Of a DNA stretch of 64,000 bases, positions 38,321 through 49,741 are shown one piece after another. The first letter of the stretch is position 1, and every line of letters begins with the position of its first letter. Source of the DNA: Xylocopa sonorina (Eukaryota > Arthropoda > Insecta > Hymenoptera > Apidae); the NCBI RefSeq assembly GCF_050948175.1, contig NC_135204.1:5881473-5945472 (forward strand), given 5' to 3'. The notes under the pieces were generated by a model, which saw nothing but the letters and a program-made list of their open reading frames with translations, was not told where the DNA came from and did no database searches. Made by a program: the position numbers and the translations under genes.

Positions 38321-40450
38321 ACTGAAAAAAATGTGACATGTTTGATTTTTGTGGCATCTATTTTTGTACTTCTTTCGGGTTACACTCACGAATGCCTTAA
38401 CGTTCCGTAATTTGAATGCAGCATCTTCATCTGAAGTGTTTAAATTCGTAAATAATAATAATAATAATAATTATAATAATAATAATTATAATAATAATAA
38501 TAGGTAACATCGATAAGTGGCGTTTTGATACAGAGTATTTTTGTGTTTTCCGAAGGGGACAAAAAACCACTTATTGTTTCAGAGAAGAAAATATACCTAT
38601 CGGTTAGCAGTCTTTAAGTGAGTGAGATTGTGAGCGGAAGTAAGAGAGAGCGAGAGAGAGAGAGAGAAAGAAAGAAAGAGTACACGTGCGAAAGGGTAGT
38701 ACGAACAGAAACAAGTTTTATTAATTGATAATTATAATATGATTAATTATTGTATTAAGTAAAGTAAAATGCGATGTTACGAACACTTGAATATATTATC
38801 GAAAGATGAATCATTAAAAAAAGAACAAAAAAATGAAAGAAAGGAAAATGGACAATTTTTTGAGAAAAAATTATTAAAAGTGATGATAATAAGTAAATAA
38901 AAAAAAAAAAAAAAGAAAAAAGAAAAATGAAGAATATGAAAAATCTATTTTAGAGACACACATATCTATTCGGTTTTCTTTTTTGTATCCATTTCGTTCG
39001 TCGCAGAGAAAGTCAAATTTATCGTGACGGTTTGATAATCGTCGTCGTGTATAACTGCGGATCATCGCGAAAGGCGTTGGTCGTTGATTTTAGACGTATT
39101 TCGAAACTTGTCGCGCAGTTGTTACGAGCGTTCAACTCTCCAACGCACTGCGATGTACGTGTTTCCAAGAGGAGCGCAAATTGCGAGAAGAAAAGTGATA
39201 TATATATAAATATGTATAGACGATTAATTTTTCAGTTCTCAGTGATTGATATATTATATATATATTATATGATATATATATATATATATTACGCCAGATA
39301 AAAATGGTTTTTTTTCTTTTCTTTTCTTTTTTTTTTCATTTGAAGTCGTTCGGATTAAAATGAAATAGACTGAGATGTTTGGTATTATTACTCATCGTTG
39401 CTTCTGGGACAAATACGCACCTTACACTAGGCTTTTTGCTTCGAAGCTTTCACAAGCGAAAGAGAAACCATTCCAACTGATGTTAGAGATCAGATTACCG
39501 AGCAGACACTTCGATCGATAAATACGAGGCGATGTAGAAGCGAGAGAGAGCGAGAGAGAGAGAGAGAAAGAGAGAAGAAATGAAAACATAAAGCATCACA
39601 CAGAGACACATGCATACGAATAGAGATACGCTACGTACACGATTCACGTGGTTACAATGTGTCTGCTGCGCGACGAGTTGGTCCCAGGAAGTTACGTGCT
39701 TATTTAGAGAGGATCTCCGGATATAGAGATTCGAGGGCCAGCTCGTCCCAGCATCGGACGTAACTCGGGTACATAACGTAGAAACATTATACATACGTTT
39801 TCTTTTTTCTTTTTTTTCTTTTCAAGAATATTATTACATGATTTTATATATATATACATATATATATAAAAAGGAGAGAACGCGAGAGAGTGAGCGAGAG
39901 AATTTTTGAATGAAGAAGAAACACTACTCTAAAAAGAAAAGAGAGAGAGAGAGAGAGAGTTGTTCTTATATAGTTTTTAATTGTGAAGAGAGGCAAATCA
40001 ATGCGAGGATTCGTGAACCAATATCCACCCACTTTAATTACCACCTAGCCGACGTACAAGAAGCCTCCTTTTTTTTTTTTCTTTTTCCTTCCCTCATTCG
40101 ACGAAAAACATGCAAGTCCTGATGCTGTGGGATCACGAACAAAAGAAAGAAACTTACGTATTCGTTCAATCGTGTTTTAATCAATTTTCGCGTACGAATA
40201 TTTTATATATATTATATAACTGTATATAATATATATACATATATAGAGATCGTTCTTTGTTTTTTCTGTTTTTTTTTTTCCCGAGACGATGAAAGTGGCG
40301 CCAAAACACCTTCGTTTTACAATTACAAAAAAAAAAAGAAAAAAAGAAGCAAACTGACAAAGTAAAAGTCGCAATGAGAAATTTGAAGGTGGTGAAAACA
40401 GCAACATTAATATTATAATTAATAATAATTATAATAAATACAATATTTGT
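38100..40450. repeat. Low-complexity belt between CtBP and glass
   Basis: Dense simple repeats: TA at 38105-38170, AAT/ATT trinucleotides at 38450-38502, GA at 38645-38685, A-rich DNA at 38895-38925, TA at 39245-39290, GA at 39540-39575 and 39938-39958, and TA at 39845-39870 and 40200-40250, with many T8-T12 tracts. The open frames here are translations of these repeats. This stretch separates the 3' ends of the two convergent genes and may be partly transcribed from both strands. Confidence 0.7.
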
Positions 40451-40629
40451 ACAATAATCAACGGTGCTGTGGTGGATGCTGTAGGTCTAAATATGCGATA
40501 CCCTGTTAACCTATCCTGACCTATTTGTAAACGATTCATGGACGTTATCAACGGAACGATCAGAGAGAATTTCGCGGGTGCATAGTTTCTAAAATTGGAA
40601 CGGTGCCGATACGATTTGATTTCCATTTC

Positions 40630-40635
40630 TTTATT
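40630..40635 (-). terminator. Candidate poly(A) signal of glass
   Basis: TTTATT on the plus strand is AATAAA on the glass strand, about 440 bases past its stop codon. It is the first canonical signal I noticed downstream, and a T-rich plus-strand tract adjoins it. Confidence 0.35.
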
Positions 40636-41071
40636 TTTTTTTTTTCTTTTATTTAATGTTCCGATTCAGGCGACGATGATGGTGGTGATAATGATAATGA
40701 TATACATACGTACATATATACATGTATGCCGCACGCACGTATACATATATATATGTACAATGAATTCTTGATGAGTTCCTAATGCCAAATATAACACATA
40801 TTGTGATTATTAATTGTCTTGTGTATCGTTTAAAAAAATATCCAAGTGTTGTAAGCCCTTAAAATATGACCAAGTGTTCGTAGTACCGAACGCTTTGCTA
40901 AATTCGTTATCAGTCAGGAATGCAGAACTCTTATCAAGAGTATCGAGGACTGTCGCACGGTCACGCTTTAATTTACATTCTCTCCGGTAAACTCGAGCCA
41001 AGTTGAATCACAGGTATCCGACAGCATCGCGGTAGAACGCGATTGTTATCGATGATCGATATCGAGCTGTG

Positions 41072-44000
41072 TCACGTCAGAGAGCCGCCGTGGACTCTCA
41101 TATGCCTGTTGAGATTACCGCTCTGGCTGAACCTCAGCAAGCACAGCTTACACTGGTACGGTTTCTCGCCGGAATGAATACGAAGATGTTTGGTTAAAGT
41201 AGAACTGTCCGAGAATGCTTTCTTGCAGAATCGACATCTGGAACAGAGAAAAAAGATACGATACAGGTTCCCGTTTTAAAGGTAAATCGATCGATCGACA
41301 GTGTAACGTGTTCAACGTGGCTATCGTTCGCGACCTGGAAGTAATAATCCACGGGCGAGATTCACAGCTAATAATTTTGTACGATAATCAGTGTCCGTGT
41401 GAAATTTTTATATATCTTTGCGCGCGCCAAAAAAAAAATAAATAAATAAATACGATATATGCTTCCAAGTAACGATAACCACCGGTTTTAACGGTGTGTG
41501 CTGGCACGTGTTACGGGAAATTAATTCGAATAATTCACATAATGAGATAAACGCTCGCTCACCTATACGGACGTTCCCCCGAATGCGTTCTCATGTGTGT
41601 GGTTACGGAGCTGCTTTGCGAAAATCTTCGATCGCACACGGGACATCGGAAAGGTTTTTCTCCGGAATGAGTTCTCGCGTGGGCGGTTAAATTCGCGGCT
41701 TGACTAAATGCCTTCGAACACGCGTGACACCTAAAAAAAAGAAGAAAGAAAAAGAAGATACTGTAAATTCTCGAATATTTTGTAAATATGAAGTAATACT
41801 AGCGAAAATTATTGCATTGAGAAGAAATTTGATTTTTACAATTTCATAGAAGGATCGTTTCGATATATCGATCTCTAATTGTACACGTCGTTCGAGTACG
41901 ATCGTAATGAACATCACTTCCCTAATGCAAAACTTTATTACGTTCGATATACATTTACTTATTCTTCATACGAAGCGTGAAATTTTGGTATTAAGATTAT
42001 TGTGTTACGTCGAATAGTTGGTACTGATATTAGATAGCATTAATAGATTTATATCGGTTCTCGTAGTCCTACGTTCATTTTAAAGTTTAAGTACCCCAAC
42101 TGCGAATACGATTTATAGGGAAAAAAAACGAAAACTGTAAGTATTTTTGTCTAAAGAATTTGTGAACCAATTGTATATCTAGAACTTCAAAAAAAGGACA
42201 ATTAATCTCACATGGAGTACGTATCATTTTCGAGGAATCAATTATGATATCGTCGAAGTAACGAACCTAACCTAAAGTAACGATGGGAATGATGCTCTCG
42301 CGAGCATTTATCATTCGATCATTTAAAAGAATCATTTCATAACGTTAACTAAAACAAATAAAAAGATCTTTTCATCGCTACTTGGAAAACCTATCAAACA
42401 ATATCGCAAAATAAAAATTTACTACAACTCTAATCCTTTTGACATTTTCCAAATTTTAAACTTCTCGCTCGCGCCGCGAACCAAAGCGTATCGCAGTATT
42501 CCAAATTTCGATACGGTCACGATAATTAAACTTGTTCTATGGTATTTTCTAATCAATAAACTTCCCATCTGATGCGTATCCCTTCGTAAAAGTGCATTAA
42601 CAAATTCCCTGTAATAAGTCCCGTTTTACAGGATCGAAAGAGCGTAGGTAGAGTCGAGGCGATCCAACCTCTGTATCGATCGAACCATTATCGAGCGATC
42701 AGCGCGGCAGTCCCGGCACTAACCTAAACGGTTTCTCCCCAGAGTGCGTTCTGAGGTGCGTCTTGAGGGTGCTGGGCCGCGCGTACGACTTGCCGCAGAT
42801 TCTGCAGAGGTTAGGTCTCCCGTTGTCGTCGGGCGTGACTGGGTTTCCGGTGGCGCCTATGCAGAGCGCATGCTCGCCCGTCAGTTGCAGCCTGGGATGG
42901 CCGTGCGCCGGGGGATGGGAATGCGGATGGTTGCTGGCGCTGATCAGGCTATTGGCCGGGGGTTGATTCACCCTCTGCTGCTCCACGGCATTGTACGGCT
43001 GGGCGGGACTTAACAGGGGCTCCACGCCCCAAGCCGACGAATAACTTTGCTCGTACCTACGCACACAACCGTGAAACTTCGGATGACTACGGTCTCGCAA
43101 CCCTTACGGCGGCGCCCACCCCCTGAAGCGTGCGCGCACCCTCGTCGCCGGTGCAAAATGGCGTGGGGATTGCCTTGTTTCGAGGGCCGAACGTTTCGTA
43201 GACGCGCCTCTGAAAAATTCGCTGCTGTTCGTTATGGTAAGACGAGAGAAAGTGGTACCCATGTATCGTGCGTTTAATACAGAGAAATTATGGTTTATAT
43301 GTTATCTTGTTATGTAGTCACTGGGGATGAATTGTGCTTAGAACGTCCTGGGAATTCGTGACTGTACGTAGAGCCAGTGTAATGGATGATTGATGCATGA
43401 ATAGTTTATCTAAGTCATTAAAGAATTTTATTCCACGCTATCAAACATTCGTAATCACAAACTTTCGGGAGTGTCTGTATGGGGGCTGGGAAAAATTGTT
43501 TTATACTTTTTGGTTTGTCTTAAAAATATAGTTCGCTAGAAATTGGCGTTGTACCAATATCTTTGAGAATTAATTTTGTATTCAATTTATTTTAGGTAAA
43601 TTGATAAAGATTAGAGGATGCACAATATCGCGGAAAGGAATTTGTTACGAGAGAAGAGTCACACAATTGCAGAGAAAATTGTTTAGCTAATATTGTTGCA
43701 TAGTAAGTTATTTCACGATTTAACAGTTTTCACTTATTCACTGTTATTATCTCATTGTATCAGAAGCTGTAGAAATTTTGATATTCGATTCGTATACATG
43801 AATTAAACATTTAATATCATTGCTATTATTATGCACACGCATTTGTCGCATTGTTCTATCTAATTAGCGGTTGATTATTTCGAACAGTTTAATACCAAAT
43901 TTGCAGATATTCAAATAATTCATGAAGCAATTAGGTAATAAACACTCTCGTATTATTTTAAATAAATTTCGTATAAAACGGTGCAATTATTCGAATCTTT

Positions 44001-46659
44001 CTTATACGAACGAGAAAATTGTTAATAAATTTTTAGAAAGCCTCCAAAGATTCGAGGGAGACGGAATAAGAAAGATTCCCCGATATTTAAGTATAGAAAC
44101 ACTGCGACGAGTCTGCATAATTAAAGAAAGTTCACCTCTTTCCATGTTCCCAATACAATAGTCGAATAGGATATCGGTTCGCCTTACAATTCGTATGGCT
44201 TCCAATAAAGTACCAGTTTCTAGCAAACATTCATTCAGCAAATAGTAGTGCTCAATCACATAAATTTCAATGTATCATTAGAAATCAATTGCACTTCTTA
44301 ACGATACCCATACGAATCCAATATCTTAATCATACGTAAACTAAACATGAAAAGTCGAAAGTATCGGATGTACGATTTTCAAATGACACTTACCCAGTGT
44401 GCATGTTCATGTTCATGGTCATATTCATGGATACGTTCACAGACATGGCTGGAGTGGACGTATAATGTGTAGGTGGGACAGGTGGTCCGAGATTTTGCGT
44501 GTAATCCTGGGAGTAATGATGGCTCGGTCCACCAGTGGAGTAGTATCCACCGGTTGGACTTCCTGGATGGACCACCGCGTGTTTCAACGATAGCAACACG
44601 TCCGCAACACCTTCCCCGTTCGCGTTGCTCGTTCTTGGCGCGCATTCACCTCTGCTGCAACCCCAACTGCAAGGACACTTGAAAATTACAAGGTACATCG
44701 AGTACAGCGTTACAGTCAGTTTCATGCCACGTGCTTCTTCATGTTTCTTTTCCCGTTTCGCCTTATGAAGTTTTTAACAGAGGATTAAAGCGTATTTTAA
44801 TTAGTTGTGTACACAGTGTTGAAGATATTTTTGCTGCACCTTCTAATTTGCACGGTAGAATCCTAGTATCACATTGAATGATCTCTTTCGGAAGGCAATA
44901 TCAGAATTACTTGATAAATGCAGATCGTGAGTATTGTAGCATACGCGAGCGCACAGTCTTAAGTAGAAACGTCTGACACTAGTCAGACCCAGGACGCAGC
45001 AGATTTCTCTGGCTCTGAATCGAATGCCAAGTAAGCGAAGTATTTTAAACGAATATGATCTCTGTTCCCTGTTACTTTCGTTCATTTATTTTAAATCCAA
45101 AGAGAGATCACAGAATTACAACCGACACACGATATTTTCCCCACAAAGAAAAAACATCTAATAAGCTTTATTAAAACGCGTATAGTTTAGAAAAGTATGG
45201 AAAAAGATATAAAATACTTGTTACGTTCAATGAATCTAACGCTACAAAGTAATCATTCAACCATCGCAATATTAAAGAGACAAAGACGGATACTTTTACT
45301 TCCAAATTCGAAAAAAACTAGATATCAAACATAAAGATTTCAGAAGAGCTGAAAGAAACAATGAAAATGCTCAGTTAGATGAACTTAATTCTTCAACTCC
45401 ATGAACAGAAACTACCCGCCCTTGGGAAAGAAGAAAAAACTTAGCATATCGAAAAATAAATGAAACCTCCAATCAGTCGATTCGATTTCAAGTAAAAAGT
45501 AAAACGAAGAGCACGAAGAGACATATTTGGGACTCACTTGTAGGTACCCGAGCACGGGCTGAATAGACCAGGAGGCAAAGGATCCAGGTCCAGCGGCGGT
45601 AATGGAAAGCCAGCCATGTCGTCGACCCAGAAACTGGCGCCGAATTCGCTGACCACTTGATTGTGCCCGCTGTTTTGAATCTGTTGGCTTTGGTCACCAC
45701 CTATGTCCTCCGGGGAGTTCTGCAGATCCTGGAGGCGCAGGGTGCCCTGCAGGGCGCCCAGAGTCTCCTCGTTCTGGTTGTCTGTTAAGGTGTCCTCGCT
45801 GGACAGCACTTCCAACGGCCCAGTGCAGAGGCCGGAAGGTATGGTGGCCTCGATGCTTCCTACCGAACCTGCGAATCCAGAAGTATGTTGAGAGAAATGT
45901 TAAATTCTTTTTTAAAAAATTCTCAGTTCTGTTTGTAATTATTCGAATTGAAACGAACTCTAAAGAAAGCGAGAATATATTGAAGTGAAACAAATATTTA
46001 GGACTCGTAGCAGTGTTAGGATGACTTTTTTGTTAACTGTATCCTTCAGTATTATTTTGATAAAAATTGTTAAACGAAAATTGATCTCTCATGAATTTTA
46101 CATTTTGCAAACATAATTTTGAGCTAACATAGAAATAATGGTAAATTGTAAGCAACTCGTGTAGCTATCTTAAAATGTTCTTTGAGTTTTCATTAAATAA
46201 GAAGCAAAGCGTAGAAATTAAAGAAATAACGATTAGAATATAAAAGAAGGACAGAATTCAAAGTAACGCTAAGGTATATTAAAGAACAATGTCAAAGCGT
46301 ACTCTAAAAAATCTGAAATTACTCCCAAGGAAACTCACCGGCAAGTTTTCAATTTCTAATTACGATTTTCAATAAAATTAGTCAAGAGGAGCATCTAGCT
46401 ACTTGAAACTCGAATAGCAATGTAATTCACGCGAGTCTAACGAGAAATTAGACTGTACTAGTTCGTACGCGTCTCTAAGATCACGTAAACCAGATAAAAT
46501 GATGTTGCACCCCTTAAGTCCTTCTACGTTTTACGCTCTCTCGCTATTACGGTAACCAAAAACTTTTTTCTTCAAGGAGGAACACTGCGGCTCACCTGTG
46601 CCAAGGGTGTACGGCGGTTCGGAGGTGTTCACCGTGTGATGATTCTGCAGAAACTCCAT
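41072..46659 (-). CDS. gl: Zinc-finger transcription factor Glass
   Basis: A DNA-binding activator needed for photoreceptor differentiation in insects. Six coding exons in transcript order: 46659-46596, 45868-45538, 44666-44394, 43056-42724, 41730-41563 and 41237-41072 (stop TGA), 444 residues. Five C2H2 fingers span residues 307-327, 335-355, 363-383, 391-411 and 419-439, joined by SGEKPF/SGERPY linkers. Finger sequences such as YARPSTLKTHLRTH, FSQAANLTAH and FSQSGNLNRHMRVH match Drosophila Glass almost exactly. Outside the fingers, AMSVNVSMNMTM and LPPLDLDPLP also match Glass, which makes the identification specific rather than generic zinc finger. Each internal exon ends mid-codon and rejoins in phase. 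The start is the ATG at 46659, but the frame is open a further 135 bases upstream to 46794 and upstream coding exons are possible. Only five residues follow the last finger. Confidence 0.93.
41731..42723 (-). other. gl: Intron within the glass zinc-finger region
   Basis: A 993-base intron between the exon carrying finger 1 and the exon carrying fingers 2 and 3. Its donor is GTTAGT and its acceptor TTTTTTAG. It splits the arginine codon just before the first cysteine of finger 2. No other feature was seen inside. Confidence 0.75.
43057..44393 (-). other. gl: Intron of glass
   Basis: A 1.3 kb AT-rich intron joining NMNMHTG to YEQSYSSAWGVEP (donor GTAAGT, acceptor TGCGTAG). No coding block, RNA gene or transposon ends were recognised inside. 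Confidence 0.7.
44667..45537 (-). other. gl: Intron of glass
   Basis: An 871-base intron joining SPCSGTY to NWGCSRGECAP (donor GTGAGT, acceptor CTTGCAG). Nothing else is evident in it. Confidence 0.7.
45869..46595 (-). other. gl: Intron of glass
   Basis: A 727-base intron joining TLGTG to SVGSIEATIPSG (donor GTGAGC, acceptor TTCGCAG). Nothing else is evident in it. Confidence 0.7.
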
Positions 46660-49348
46660 CTCTGCGAAATTTCTGGCCGTAGCCGCCCTTAGAGACACCC
46701 CCTTCCCTCGCCTCTCGACAAAATACACGGACGGATTGCCTCCTCTCTGTAGAGATGTGGTCCAGCCCCTCTGGTCTCCCTGGCAACCGCACATTGCTCC
46801 GTGAGTATGACCGACTTCTTTATCAATATTTTTCGCGATACTTCCGGTTCGATCGCGAGAATTTCCTTCGTTTTCGACGCGTCGCGCTCTCGAAAACGTC
46901 TGCCTTTGTTATTCCTGCTTTTTTCATCAGTTTGGAAAATACGCAGGCACGGTTCAGTTGTACGCAGACAGTAGGAAACCTTGTACGACTTACGAACCGG
47001 TGCAATTAGAAAATTTGGGAATTGTAATAGTGTCTTTTCGTATTTTTTGTAATGCGGGAGCACGATTTGTGCAACAATGGAAGAATTTGATTTAGAGTGC
47101 AGTAGAATCTATAGATATTCGATCAGTGGAATATAGTTTTGTTTGTAGTAGTAATTTTATTATTTTTCGAAGGTTTTGTTAAAATGTGATCATTTTGTGA
47201 AGAATCATAGTGAAATACGTGAAAGTTTAAAGGGTGGTTTATTGAAAACTGGAAGCTCTTCTAAAGAACTCTGAGTTTTCTAATGAAAATGATAGAATAC
47301 TAAATTATAGCTATCTTGCCATATATTTTTTAGAAAATACGTTTTTATATAAAAATTTATAAATGTTTACTAAACAGTTACTGAACCAAAGTAGTTAATT
47401 ATCGATCATCAGAAGAATATCTTTCCAAATATTCTGAAACACGTTTACACAGTTGTATTAAAATTCCAACACGAGTTTTTCATTAATGGTATCCCATCGA
47501 GCATCCCTGAAGTGTGAACGACTTTCATCAGAAGTTAAAACACAACTCTAGATCCACGAACTAGTTAAGAAGCCGTAGAATCACTTTTATAAGTCGGCGA
47601 AAACTGCTGAAAATTTAAGAAACGAAAAATACTAAATAAATGGAAAAGCTAAATCAGCGAATTTCATGAATGACTTTTTATGAATGGCTGAAAGGAAAAT
47701 GCACGTGCATATGGACCGAGCGTATAGAAGTACCTTTATGGCTTGGAAGACCTGCCGGTTTCCTCTAAAGGCTTCTGCAGAAAATCTGCCAGATATTTTC
47801 ATTCATAGCCTGAAAACCATGTGCATCTTCCCACGTGATACCGTTCTGCATGTTCGACGACTCCAGTAATCATAGACGGCAACCAAAATTCACGTTCTCA
47901 TCCATTTCTACGGTTTCGAAAAAATGGCGGCCCAGTTTCTTCGACAGCCGCGCCTCGACCAACTTCCGCTTACCAATTAAGGAACAACGTTAATCTATTT
48001 CTCGCACAGTATATTAAGGAACACTAGAAGTGTACTTATAGCCGAAAATCTTTCCATTTAACACCATCTGCATCACTCGGTTCAATTTACACTATTTACT
48101 CAACCCACACGAACCATCCTCGTCGCACAATTCGTCTCAGTATATCATATTCTTCTTTCTGTTCTTATACAGACTCCTTATCCTCTTCTCGAACATTTCT
48201 GAACTCCTCCTTGTTCTTAACTCCGTCAGAACTATCCGCTGAATCCCTTCAACCACCGTTCACCTCGTCCATACCCTCACGCTGCAATTTTCAGTCTGAT
48301 CTTGAAGCACAAAGCAGACATAATTGCTGGTACAACACTTGCAAATCACTCGTAAATGGATCCAACCCCGACAACGTTAATTAATCGCCTAGGAATAATC
48401 GCAATTAACTCAGTAACTGCCCACAGGTCAGTCTCGCTCGCACTGAGGCCTACTCCCAAGATCGTACACCGAGTGGTGCAGCTATGTCAGTCCTGAAGAG
48501 GAGGCACCAGGGTAGACACCGCGTGCTGCTGGCATGCTTGCACGATGGCCTGTCAATGTGTCTTGACTAACTAGGGATCTACCACCTACTATCACCCACT
48601 CTCACCCCTTACTCACTGACTACTACCTCCGACCCCACTCCATCGTTGGGCCGGCCTTTTCTTCGCTCTCTTTTTTCCACACTCCCCTCGTCTGTCTCCG
48701 TCCCGCCTGCCCTGGCGTCCTCCTCTTCCACGTGTGTCTACCCCTACCCCAACCACCGTTAACCTTTCCGTCCACGCTCCCGCAGCAAGGTGTTTCGCTA
48801 AGACGATTTGCAGGACTTTTCAACATTCGCCCGTGGTCAAATGCGAACCGACGTTCTGCGTCCGGATGGTACTCGCGTGTCTAGAAACGACGTTCGAGGG
48901 TTCGAGGAAAAGAAATTGAGAAGAGGGTAATTGAGGAAAAGTTGAGGGGTGCTGGAACGTGGAACAGTTTCTTCTGTATTTTGTGGATTTTTATTAGAAG
49001 ATTGATCATTAGGTGGTACCTTTGGGGTACGAACAGGGTGTTTTGTGTCCTCTGTATTATTAATTCAAGGGTTCTAGTTATTTAGGAGACCGTCTTCAGT
49101 TGTGTTCAAGGGATTTCCTAACTTTGGAACGAGCTTCTTCTCGAAATTTATTGAATATTTCTAATATTATCTTATAGAAAGTTAAATAAAATTCCTTCTC
49201 CTTAAGGAAGTCCATATAATTCTCCAAACTCTCACAAACATCAACATAACCGATGCTTCAAACCTCTGAACATACCCTAAAAAAAAAATAAGGAAACCAA
49301 AAATTCGAAGAATAGCATATTCTATTTTCCCTGAAAAGGAGGCATCGT
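46660..49348. other. Noncoding DNA upstream of the first recognised glass exon
   Basis: The frame of the first recognised glass exon stays open leftward in the protein (to 46794 on the plus strand). It includes an acceptor-like ccacatctctacAG that could receive an upstream exon in phase 0. Beyond that I see no convincing coding sequence. The stretch 48570-48900 is C/T-rich and its open frames are low complexity. It probably contains glass leader, intron or regulatory sequence. Confidence 0.4.
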
Positions 49349-49741
49349 TTACCCCAAGTCACGAATCAACGCACAAGGAACTGCACGAGCACCAAGAATA
49401 TCACCACCAGCCGTATCATCTCTGTTACAACATAGCAGAAAAGGACGCGTTGGTATCTCGTGAAAAATGCCCGTGGCTTGGAAGAGGAGGAGGCACGGTT
49501 TCGGGCCGATATCCATGTCCACGGGCGTGTAAGAGCGCAGGACGTTCGAATACACGGGTCGGTTGTCGTCGATGCCAACGACGCTGGATACTAATCGTTC
49601 GTTCGGCGATCGGTGATCCATGATCAGGGGAGCTCGGTACCGAGCCTGGCTCGCCTCGGCTACACCGATATCCTCCCGCTCGTCTGGGCGCAACGCGGAC
49701 CGGGGTAGGGGAAGTGGGATATTATTTTCTTCAGATACCAT
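49349..49741 (-). CDS. Orphan 130-codon open frame; possible 5' exon of glass or separate small gene
   Basis: From ATG at 49741 to TAA at 49349 the frame is open for 130 codons, with a second in-frame ATG (MDHRSPNERLVSSVV). The sequence is not low complexity: it has mixed charged and hydrophobic residues (DIGVAEASQARYR, DDNRPVYSNVLRSY), unlike most chance frames nearby. Its stop overlaps a donor-like GGGGTAAAC. It lies on the glass strand, 2.7 kb upstream of the first recognised glass exon, so it could be an upstream exon. However, its end phase does not match the best acceptors there. I recognise no domain. The GC-rich setting makes a chance frame a real alternative. Confidence 0.25.
   Translation of the reverse strand: MVSEENNIPLPLPRSALRPDEREDIGVAEASQARYRAPLIMDHRSPNERLVSSVVGIDDNRPVYSNVLRSYTPVDMDIGPKPCLLLFQATGIFHEIPTRPFLLCCNRDDTAGGDILGARAVPCALIRDLG

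Noticed and set aside
40810..41001. 63-codon minus-strand frame just after glass
   Set aside because: It lies in the presumed glass 3' UTR, is separated from the glass frame by its stop codon and has no similarity to the fingers.
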